From an uncultured Lachnospiraceae bacterium (lineage in GTDB: Bacteria; Bacillota; Clostridia; Lachnospirales; Lachnospiraceae), in NCBI GenBank assembly GCA_905236365.1, contig CAJOPP010000224.1, positions 1 to 10,713 of the forward strand: a stretch of 10,713 nucleotides of DNA, given 5' to 3'. Shown piece after piece: positions 1 through 5,436 of this stretch. How positions within the stretch are numbered: the stretch's first letter is position 1; each line of letters begins with the position of its first letter. The notes beneath the pieces were generated by a model that made no database searches, had not been told where the DNA came from, and saw only the letters and a list, made by a program, of their open reading frames with translations. The translations under genes were made by a program, and so were the position numbers.

Positions 1-39
1 AAAAAATGGGTATCTATTCAGCAGGGCTGAACAGATACC
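1..39 (-). terminator. Intrinsic terminator of the dehydrogenase gene
   Basis: A 14-bp stem (9-22 with 26-39) has a 3-base loop and is followed on the minus strand by CATTTTTT. The one imperfect position is a G-U wobble in minus-strand RNA but an A-C mismatch in plus-strand RNA, which assigns the element to minus-strand transcription. It lies about 125 bases beyond the dehydrogenase stop codon, and the bases between hold nothing recognisable. Confidence 0.85.
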
Positions 40-165
40 TTTTGTTATAATTTCCGGAAGATCATGAAAAACAAAAACTCCCTCCGCAAGCTCCTCTGAC
101 CAATCTTATTACAATGCTCCTATGCCTTATATCCGTTAACATTTATCAATACTTGCTTATGCACA

Positions 166-1332
166 TCATGGTTTAATCATCACCTTCACATAGTCATCGG
201 TCTTATCTCGCATTATATGAAGCCCTTTTTCAAGCTCAGATAATGAAAATCTGTGCGAAATCAGGTTTGACGGATGAATTTCCCCTTTTGCAAGCTTATC
301 TACCACATAATGCCAATCATCATTCTTTTCACCTGTAAATGATGAGTTCCAGGTTCCCAAAATTTGCAACTGGTTTCTCAATATCTTCCAATATATATTT
401 TTATCAAGATGCATATCGGATGCCGGATTCCCGAGCAACAGAACCCTTCCTGCCGGTGCTGCAGACTCAACCGCCTGGGCATATGTTACGTTCTTACCTA
501 CACATTCAAATATGGCATCTGCTCCCCTTCCCGCTGTCTTTTCAAGCAGCCAATCGACAGGATTATCCTTCTTGCAGTCACAATAATTCTCAGGCTTAAT
601 GCCTAGTCCAAGTGCTTTCTCTCTTTGAAATTCTTTGTTGCCGATCACATAAAGTTTCCTTGCCCCGCTTCCAATCAGATGCATTGTCAACAACAGACCG
701 ATTGTTCCAAGTCCTATCACAGCGATTGATTTTTCCGAAAGAATTCCATCTTTTTTATTCTCTTCTTCCTTACCAAAATGACCAATCATTTTATTATTCT
801 CTGACAGCCCCCCGGATAATTCCTCTGCAAACATTCTTCTCATTGCATGCGCACCTACCGCCATAGGCTCTAACATTGCTGCATCCTCAAATGAAACATT
901 CTCAGGAAGTTCAATGAGATTCTTAACCGGAACACATACATACTCTGCAAATCCTCCATCACATCGCGAACCAAGATAGTTATAATTTCTACACATTTCA
1001 TATTGCCTATTTCTGCACGGTACACACTCACCACATGGAATAAGTGGAAATACACCTACACGTCTACCGATTATAGTACTCTCACCTTGTAGCTCATGTA
1101 ATCTTGTGTACATAGTTTCAGCATCTTTACCAACCTCGCATATCGTTCCTGCAAATTCGTGTCCGGGAATTAATGGATGATGATGTGCTCCCGTCTCATA
1201 GATTCTCGGAATATCAGAACCGCATATTCCCACATTCTCCACCTTAAGCAGAACCTCGCCCTGCTTCGGGCTTGACTGGTTCACTTCCTCATACCGAAGA
1301 TCATTTACACCATATAACACATGTGCTTTCAT
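166..1332 (-). CDS. Zinc-dependent medium-chain polyol(-phosphate) dehydrogenase, GatD/TarJ-like
   Basis: 388-residue NAD(P)-dependent alcohol dehydrogenase. The ATG at 1332 is chosen because GGAAGGGG lies just upstream; the reading frame stays open for 14 more codons but without a ribosome site. Seen: catalytic zinc ligands Cys37 (GICGSD), His58-Glu59 (GHEF) and Glu155 (LEPMAVG), structural zinc cysteines 100, 103, 106 and 114, and Rossmann motif GLGTIG at 207-212. The motifs GSDIPRI and GSRCDGGFAEY resemble galactitol-1-phosphate dehydrogenase, and the fold is shared with ribulose-5-phosphate reductase TarJ. Those relatives have about 340-350 residues. The excess is mainly a charged insertion at about 168-199, just before the nucleotide-binding domain. 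The upstream cytidylyltransferase gene suggests that the substrate is a ketose phosphate reduced to a polyol phosphate (inference). Substrate and cofactor cannot be read from the sequence. Family call is firm; the exact reaction is uncertain. Confidence 0.9.
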   Translation of the reverse strand: MKAHVLYGVNDLRYEEVNQSSPKQGEVLLKVENVGICGSDIPRIYETGAHHHPLIPGHEFAGTICEVGKDAETMYTRLHELQGESTIIGRRVGVFPLIPCGECVPCRNRQYEMCRNYNYLGSRCDGGFAEYVCVPVKNLIELPENVSFEDAAMLEPMAVGAHAMRRMFAEELSGGLSENNKMIGHFGKEEENKKDGILSEKSIAVIGLGTIGLLLTMHLIGSGARKLYVIGNKEFQREKALGLGIKPENYCDCKKDNPVDWLLEKTAGRGADAIFECVGKNVTYAQAVESAAPAGRVLLLGNPASDMHLDKNIYWKILRNQLQILGTWNSSFTGEKNDDWHYVVDKLAKGEIHPSNLISHRFSLSELEKGLHIMRDKTDDYVKVMIKP

Positions 1333-1372
1333 ACAAATCCCCTTCCCTATATCATCAGTAGTGTTTATTTTC

Positions 1373-1401
1373 ATTATACAATAAACACACCAGTGTTTTC
1401 A
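1373..1401 (-). promoter_or_regulatory. Promoter with overlapping palindromic operator candidate, dehydrogenase gene
   Basis: On the minus strand a perfect -10 box TATAAT (1373-1378) lies 17 bases from a poor -35 (TGAAAA, 1396-1401). A perfect 6-bp inverted repeat, AAACAC-4-GTGTTT (1383-1398), fills the spacer and touches the -35. A further half site, GTGTTT on the plus strand, lies at 1361-1366 downstream of the -10. A weak -35 covered by a palindrome is typical of a regulated promoter. The regulator is unknown. Confidence 0.55.
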
Positions 1402-1587
1402 TATTAGACGCTGTCACGAAATAACTTGTAATAATTGCACTGGATTTTTGAACTGTGCCTTTGCACAAAAAGACAGGCAAGTGCTAAGATTTATTTTGGG
1501 ACAGTTCCTTAGTATAACCCAACCGAAATATCTACAGTTTCACTTGTCTGATTCATTTGAGTTATACAATCCAAACACGATTTCCTC

Positions 1588-2322
1588 TCACATATCCTGC
1601 AAGATCATTTCCCGGTATCTCGCAAGATCATCTATCGTTGTAATCTTGAAGTTCCCTTCTTCTCCCGGAATCATAGCAATATCCATTCCCGCCATGATAG
1701 CCGGTTCCGTAGAACCCCGAATTTCCAAAATCCGATCCGGCAATAGTGCCTCGCACGCTTCCAGATATTTCTGAAACCGAAACACTTCAGGCGCCTGTCC
1801 TGCAAATATCTTATCCCGATTCAAAAGTTTAGATACAGCCATTCCATCTTCACTGTAATATACTGTATCCTTCATAGGAAGCACTGGCATCACTCCGTCA
1901 TGCCCTTCACAGGAGACGATACATCTTTGTATCATATCCGTCGATACCATCGGACGGGCAGCATCGTGAATAATGACAATATCCTCTTCATTACAATCAT
2001 CAACGATATCCCTGAGTGCATTCAGTATAGACAACTGTCGGTTCGCTCCCGGTACAGAAAATCCGCTGAACTTGTACATACCGTCATGCATCCCCTGATC
2101 CATGACTAAATCCGCCATACGAAGATCAAACTCACCAAGTATCCTTCCATGCCACATTTCATCAGCAACGATTCGAATATCCCTTACAAGCTCACATTCC
2201 ATAAAAGGACGTATGCTCTCTGTAATAATCATTCGATCAGCCACTTCTATATACTGTTTTGGAATATCCATATTCATCCGGCTTCCTGTTCCACCGGATA
2301 AAATAATCGCAATACAATTCAT
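1588..2322 (-). CDS. IspD/TarI-family cytidylyltransferase (CDP-polyol or CDP-ME synthesis)
   Basis: 244 residues, close to the 230-240 usual for the family. These enzymes join CTP and a polyol phosphate, releasing pyrophosphate. Seen: N-terminal nucleotide loop GGTGSRM (10-16) with PKQY (21-24), the cytidine-site stretch GANRQLSILNAL (92-103), HDAARP (119-124) and NFKITT (224-229) near the end. IspD (2-C-methylerythritol-4-phosphate) and TarI (ribitol-5-phosphate) share all of these. The TarI reading is favoured by the polyol dehydrogenase gene next door and by the C-terminal KITT..DL arrangement, but IspD cannot be excluded. An extra loop precedes residue 92. The start at 2322 has AAGGAG about 13 bases upstream, which is long, so initiation may be modest. 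About 255 bases and a separate promoter lie before the dehydrogenase, so the two are adjacent but perhaps not strictly co-transcribed. Confidence 0.85.
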   Translation of the reverse strand: MNCIAIILSGGTGSRMNMDIPKQYIEVADRMIITESIRPFMECELVRDIRIVADEMWHGRILGEFDLRMADLVMDQGMHDGMYKFSGFSVPGANRQLSILNALRDIVDDCNEEDIVIIHDAARPMVSTDMIQRCIVSCEGHDGVMPVLPMKDTVYYSEDGMAVSKLLNRDKIFAGQAPEVFRFQKYLEACEALLPDRILEIRGSTEPAIMAGMDIAMIPGEEGNFKITTIDDLARYREMILQDM

Positions 2323-2403
2323 ACCTACACCATAACTCCTTAAGCTCCACTTTTCATCTTATTATCATTTAATCGTCTTTCTCAGCTTTATCTATTCTTA
2401 CAC

Positions 2404-2431
2404 ATTATATGATAATCCTTACACATATCAG
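2404..2431 (-). promoter_or_regulatory. Promoter of the cytidylyltransferase gene
   Basis: The minus strand has a perfect TATAAT (2404-2409) and, 16 bases upstream, CTGATA (2426-2431), which matches four of six -35 positions. It sits about 80 bases before the start codon, leaving a short AT-rich leader with no obvious hairpin. Confidence 0.5.
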
Positions 2432-2511
2432 CTCTTGTCGCCTGTCGACTTTATGTGAGCATTCGCAAAGTAGTTAAGAACAGTTCATAAATAACTTTGT
2501 AGTTTGCATGA

Positions 2512-2579
2512 GAATCTTGCACCACAATATCCGCAAGTGATGCACCGATATCACCCCCAGATATTGTGGCACAATCTTC
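2512..2579 (-). repeat. Nested palindromic element between toxin-antitoxin terminator and cytidylyltransferase promoter
   Basis: Outer arms of 20 bases (2512-2531 and 2560-2579) contain a perfect 10-bp core, CCACAATATC with GATATTGTGG. Inside is a second stem, GTGAT (2537-2541) with ATCAC (2550-2554), separated from the core by a symmetric internal loop. Two arm mismatches that are C-A or A-C in plus-strand RNA become G-U wobbles in minus-strand RNA, so a minus-strand transcript folds better. A 47-codon minus-strand frame without a convincing start or ribosome site also crosses it (stop at 2451-2453) and could be a coding remnant. It could be a small dispersed palindromic repeat or a leader structure; one copy cannot decide. 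Confidence 0.5.
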
Positions 2580-2617
2580 AACAAAAATCCTCACTCACAA
2601 AAATGGGGTTTTGAAGA

Positions 2618-2668
2618 AAGCCCCCTCCGACTAATTTATAATTCGATTATAAATTAGTCAGAGGGCTT
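2618..2668 (-). terminator. Long hairpin terminator of the toxin-antitoxin operon
   Basis: A perfect 14-bp AT-rich stem (2629-2642 with 2646-2659) closes a 3-base loop and continues as a GC-rich base, AAGCCC..CTC with GAGGGCTT, with a two-base bulge. The one mismatch becomes a G-U wobble in minus-strand RNA. The minus strand then runs CTTTCTTC, a weak U-rich tail. It begins about 50 bases after the toxin stop codon. Confidence 0.65.
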
Positions 2669-2717
2669 GTCAATAATATCTTATATTAAATTCTCCGTCA
2701 CTTTTTGAGGTGACGAA

Positions 2718-2963
2718 TCAATCGTCATAATGACCTCTACAACTGGCAATTATGATTGCATCATCCTTTTCTTTGTAGACAATCCTGTTCGAATCATCGA
2801 TCCGTCTGCTCCACCAGCCTGAACGATTCTCTCCAAGCGGCTCTGGCTTTCCTATACCGTCGAATGTATCTCTCTGAATATCCTTTATAAGAGCATTGAT
2901 TCGTTTCAGCGTCTTCTTATCCTGAGTCTACCAATATAGATAATCATCCCATAACAATCTCAT
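2718..2963 (-). pseudogene. yoeB: YoeB-family mRNA interferase toxin, inactivated
   Basis: The conceptual translation follows YoeB/Txe toxins end to end (IKDIQRDTFDGIGKPEPL, GWWSRRI, ASCRGHY). YoeB is a ribosome-dependent ribonuclease whose catalytic residues in the E. coli protein include Glu46, Arg65 and His83; all three equivalents remain here. Two lesions are visible. Codon 12 is TAG (2928-2930) where relatives have a residue such as Gln after YLYW. Five residues between the first Trp and DDYLYW are missing, a 15-base in-frame deletion between two tryptophan codons. The ATG lies four bases after the antitoxin stop, the normal spacing in such operons. No full toxin can be made without stop-codon read-through, and even then the N-terminal strand is shortened. 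Confidence 0.85.
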
Positions 2964-2967
2964 AGGC

Positions 2968-3228
2968 TCAATCCTCGATCAAGTCATGCGTGACAAGTTT
3001 CGCCTTGCCGGAATCAATTTCTGATGTAACTTTATTCAAATAAGCTATATTAGACTCCGCATAGAACGGGTCAACTGATACCTCAAATGGTATTCTTCTT
3101 TCACGACGCATCTTCTTTGCAAAAATGGTGAAAGCAGTAGTCATACTCATACCAAGCTCTTTGCAGACTTCCTCCATTCCAATCTTATCATCCTGATCCA
3201 TTCGGAAATTCACTAATACCTGAGCCAT
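2968..3228 (-). CDS. relB: RelB/DinJ-family antitoxin
   Basis: 86 residues. The ATG at 3228 is chosen because AAAGGAGGTG lies 5-7 bases upstream; 19 more in-frame codons precede it without a ribosome site. Residues 1-48 (VLVNFRMD, then two helices, then IPFEV) match the ribbon-helix-helix DNA-binding half of RelB/DinJ antitoxins. The C-terminal half (about 49-86), rich in acidic residues, would wrap the toxin. Such antitoxins bind the toxin and, as a complex, repress their own promoter. The gene is intact although the toxin just downstream is broken, so it may persist as a solitary antitoxin or DNA-binding regulator, or may neutralise related toxins elsewhere (inference). Confidence 0.88.
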   Translation of the reverse strand: MAQVLVNFRMDQDDKIGMEEVCKELGMSMTTAFTIFAKKMRRERRIPFEVSVDPFYAESNIAYLNKVTSEIDSGKAKLVTHDLIED

Positions 3229-3252
3229 AGCAGCACCTCCTTTACTACTTCT

Positions 3253-3295
3253 ATAATAACATGGGGCGTCATATTCGTAAAGCAAATTTCTTTAC
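3253..3295 (-). promoter_or_regulatory. Toxin-antitoxin promoter and operator candidate
   Basis: On the minus strand, -35 TTTACG (3276-3281) and -10 TATTAT (3253-3258) are exactly 17 bases apart, about 25 bases before the antitoxin ribosome site. An inverted repeat GTAAAG-7-CTTTAC (3277-3295) overlaps the -35. This is where ribbon-helix-helix antitoxins usually bind for autoregulation; the operator role is inferred from position. Confidence 0.6.
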
Positions 3296-3374
3296 ACTTT
3301 CTTTATCCGTAAAAATATACATCAATATTATTATTTCAAAAATCAATTGTTTATTCATGATTTGATTTATAAAA

Positions 3375-3500
3375 TCAAAAATTACTTTTTCTATAGTAAG
3401 CGATGAATAACCCACCGTTACCACACTGACCATCAGGAAGTTTTTTCAGCACAAGTTTACATTCAATTCCCATGTCATTAAGAAATTTCTCAAATTTCAT
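3375..3500 (-). CDS. Hypothetical 41-residue reading frame, possible remnant
   Basis: An open frame begins MKFEKFLNDMGIECK and contains PDGQCGNGGLFIAYY. Its composition is protein-like, but no family is recognised. There is no ribosome binding site before the ATG, and an in-frame TAA lies one codon upstream. A perfect hairpin, TTTGATTT-ATA-AAATCAAA (3361-3379), overlaps the stop codon. Its 5' end lies beside the plus-strand acetyltransferase fragment in a decayed region, so it may be the tail of a lost gene rather than a working small protein. Confidence 0.25.
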   Translation of the reverse strand: MKFEKFLNDMGIECKLVLKKLPDGQCGNGGLFIAYYRKSNF

Positions 3501-3507
3501 TAATTAG

Positions 3508-3675
3508 ATATCTGAGGTTCAGCATAGAATTGGTGGAGGAGATGAATATCTCGATTGCGAAGCTGATGCTAAGTTGATCGATTTTTATCAGGAAAAGCAG
3601 GGATTTAGACTTTTGGGAGAGAGAATAAGTAAGAAAGATGGCAAAAGATATCTGCAGTTTATGAAATTTATCTAA
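3508..3675 (+). pseudogene. GNAT N-acetyltransferase, C-terminal fragment
   Basis: This is the only coding-like stretch on the plus strand. The frame reads EYLDCEADAKLIDFYQEKQG followed by FRLLGERISKKDGKRYLQ and ends MKFI-stop. The order 'YLDCE..AKLIDFY...GFRLLGER...YLQFMKFI' is that of the last strands of GNAT acetyltransferases, including the solitary and toxin-type members. The acetyl-CoA pyrophosphate loop and everything before it are missing. The frame opens at a TAG at 3505-3507 with no start codon or ribosome site. It is a 55-codon relic. Family call is moderately sure; the substrate cannot be inferred. Confidence 0.6.
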
Positions 3676-3881
3676 TGTTTTAAGTGGATAATTATTTGAA
3701 TTTGATGTTAGACTTTAAAGGACAACATCAGGTTCTTTTATATCAAGAAGTGAGGATATGCTTATAGATGAAATAAAAAATGACAAATTTGTTATTTATA
3801 GTGCTTAGGTAATAGCAGTTGGAGCTTATTATATAATATATAAAATTACTGGTAAAAAGCCGGATTTATTACACAATCTCA
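3676..3881. other. AT-rich decayed spacer, possible membrane-protein scrap
   Basis: No complete gene. On the plus strand an ATG at 3758, with GAGG two bases before it, opens a 16-codon frame ending at a TAG (3806-3808). The same frame continues as VIAVGAYYIIYKITGKK, a hydrophobic stretch like a membrane segment. This could be the scrap of a small membrane protein with a nonsense codon, or chance in AT-rich DNA. Nothing else is seen. Confidence 0.25.
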
Positions 3882-4065
3882 TCAATTCTTCGAGCTGTAC
3901 TCTCTGCTGATCACAGTCTTAGGCAATTCATTACCATCTTCATCCTTGCCAAATTCAAACCATTTATGTTCAATAATCCTGGTCCATGATGTTCCACTGT
4001 CTGTAAATTAACCGCAGCATTACCCTGATAATTCGGTATATCCAGCACTTCAGTCTCAAAACGTA
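3882..4065 (-). pseudogene. glf: UDP-galactopyranose mutase fragment, copy A
   Basis: The minus strand reads RFETEVLDIPNYQGNAAVN, then after a one-base frameshift near 4004-4010 continues TDSGTSWTRIIEHKWFEFGK and DEDGNELPKTVISREYSS. This is the C-terminal third of Glf, the FAD enzyme that converts UDP-galactopyranose to UDP-galactofuranose for surface glycans. The match starts abruptly at 4065 and stops at about 3891 with an unrelated tail to TGA, so both ends are truncated. Over the stretch shared with copy B (DxDGNxLPKxVISREYSS) the two differ at several bases. They therefore come from two different glf genes rather than a recent duplication. Confidence 0.8.
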
Positions 4066-4256
4066 CCTTTCATCCCTTAATTCCAATCGCATAGCCTTAT
4101 CAATAACCTTTTTTGTGACAATAATTTTCTTTGTCGGATCAGCACCATACTGACTAAGAATATATGAGGGTAAACCTACCTTCTGTTCACAGGAATTCTT
4201 TCGCTTATAAGCGCTTCGTTTTCATTATCTGAAGTAACCCAACTCTCATGAATGAA
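4066..4256 (-). pseudogene. Unidentified coding fragment between the two glf remnants
   Basis: Protein-like text on the minus strand reads in two frames: ESWVTSDNENEALISERIP, then, after a shift near 4180, CEQKVGLPSYILSQYGADP and KKIIVTKKVIDKAMRLELRD. It has no start codon with a ribosome site and runs at 4065 directly into the glf copy A sequence in a different frame. The junction therefore looks like a recombination scar. I do not recognise the family. It lies immediately beyond the stop codon of glf copy B. Confidence 0.35.
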
Positions 4257-4258
4257 TT

Positions 4259-4638
4259 CTATATTGAGATAATACTCTCCGCTTTCTCTAGTGCCACCGC
4301 AATCACCGCATCCATATCATAATACTTGTACTCTCCAAGCCTACCGCCAAATATAACTTTGTCCTCAACCTCAGCTAACTTCCTATACTTCTCGTACAAA
4401 TCATTATTCTTCTCATCATTGACCGGGTAATATGGCTCATCGCCAAGCTTCCACTCAGAGCTGTACTCTCTACTAATCACAGGCTTAGGAAGATCATTGC
4501 CATCTGCATCCTACCCTTAAGCATATTCTCAACCATCTTAGTATATCCGCCAATAGGTATTCCCTGATAAAGTGCGTTGAAATAATTCTTATCAAATGTG
4601 AATCTTACAGGAAGTCTTTTGATAATAAATGCAGGCAG
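4259..4638 (-). pseudogene. glf: UDP-galactopyranose mutase, copy B, internally deleted
   Basis: Two pieces of Glf lie in order. Bases 4638 to about 4512 give LPAFIIKRLPVRFTFDKNYF and YQGIPIGGYTKMVENMLKG. Bases 4510-4259 give DADGNDLPKPVISREYSSEW, GDEPYYPVNDEKN, KVIFGGRLGEYKYYDMDAV and a proper C-terminus ending at TAG. Comparison with full Glf (about 370 residues) shows roughly 80 residues missing at the junction near 4511-4517, which also changes frame, and the FAD-binding N-terminal half is absent. The family is unmistakable from GDEPYYPVNDEKN and FGGRLGEYKYYDM. It cannot make an active enzyme. Its upstream end is fused to the beginning of an unrelated small gene. Confidence 0.88.
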
Positions 4639-4711
4639 CTAACGGTCTTTCTATGCGTTTATTTTCACAAAGAATTTGAAACAATTCCGCACACTTTTCA
4701 ATATTATCCAT
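4592..4711 (-). pseudogene. Small gene truncated after about 24 codons and fused to glf debris
   Basis: A strong ribosome site AGGAGG lies seven bases before the ATG at 4711. The frame begins MDNIEKCAELFQILCENKR and is then interrupted near 4638, where glf copy B sequence starts in another frame; it ends at TGA (4592-4594). It lies 40 bases after the HD-phosphohydrolase stop and was probably the next gene of that operon. The N-terminus is not recognised. The 39-residue chimeric product could still be translated, but only the first 24 or so residues are original. Confidence 0.5.
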
Positions 4712-4751
4712 AACATATCCTCCTAAAGAAATTTCTAAAAATGTGTTGTAT

Positions 4752-5430
4752 CTATTCTTCATTAACTGACTTCATTAGCACTCTTGCTTCATCACTTTTA
4801 TCGGGATGGCAATATATTCTTTGTATATCAATTTTAACTGCCAGATTGCTTATAATTTCAGATTCCTCTGATATCGTTGTCTTTCTCTCAATATTTTTAT
4901 CATATATTATAATTGCTTTCTCATCATCAAGCTCTACCCTATTGGGAATCTTATGAGGCATCTTTCCGGCAGAATTATCACCTAAAATATATTGTTCTCC
5001 AACTAAATTAATTATTTCCTTTTTATTACGCTTAAATTCTCTTTTATCTGCCTCCGTAGGATGTGTTTTGTATAAAAAACCTGAGGATACACTATACGCT
5101 CAATTATATTCCTACACGCCTCACTTTTATTCACATTATCTTTTATAAGTTGCAAAACCTTACAATCATCCCATTGCAAATACTCATTAACATCCTTAGG
5201 GTAAACCCCTTCCGGTAAAATATCATGCAATACCTTTGCCAACATAATATCAAAAAATCTTCTTGTTCTATGAAAATATAATATACTTCAATAAACATAA
5301 AATATCTTGCTAATACAAACTCTTCAAATGCCTGCACCCCTCCATGTTTTATGGCTAATCTGGGGGTATTGCCTACAGAAAAATATCGGTTGTTTGTATT
5401 TAACATCGAACGAAATTGGGTAGCATATTC
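4752..5430 (-). pseudogene. HD-domain phosphohydrolase (COG1078-like), C-terminal part with two frameshifts
   Basis: Three successive frames join into one homologous protein. The first gives RYFSVGNTPRLAIKHGGVQA and FEEFVLARYFMF. The second gives HRTRRFFDIMLAKVLHDILP and VNEYLQWDD. The third gives HPTEADKREFKRNKKEI, GKMPHKIPNR and RIYCHPDKSDEARVLMKSV-stop. The pattern 'GVQAFEEFVLARYFMF.VYFHRTRR' is that of the helical region after the HD domain in HD-superfamily nucleotide phosphohydrolases. The first shift is an extra TA in a TA-rich run (about 5274-5286); the second is at a run of six A (5074-5079). The N-terminal half with the metal-binding His-Asp residues is absent. The sequence begins directly beyond the stop codon of the large surface-protein gene, suggesting a deletion junction there. 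Confidence 0.7.
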
Positions 5431-5436
5431 TTAAAT

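Noticed and set aside
1409..1441. Similarity between 1409-1441 and 2480-2508 (both containing AAATAACTT..GTA and TTGCA)
   Set aside because: Roughly 20 matches in 31 positions with gaps, in AT-rich DNA; not enough to claim a repeat pair.
1450..1507. Terminator after the cytidylyltransferase gene (GAACTG..CAGTTC with inner GTGC-AAAG-GCAC)
   Set aside because: Stems are 4-6 bp and no U-run follows on the minus strand.
1448..1774. Plus-strand frame of 108 codons overlapping the end of the cytidylyltransferase gene
   Set aside because: It overlaps a clearly conserved gene on the opposite strand, has no ribosome site and no recognisable domain.
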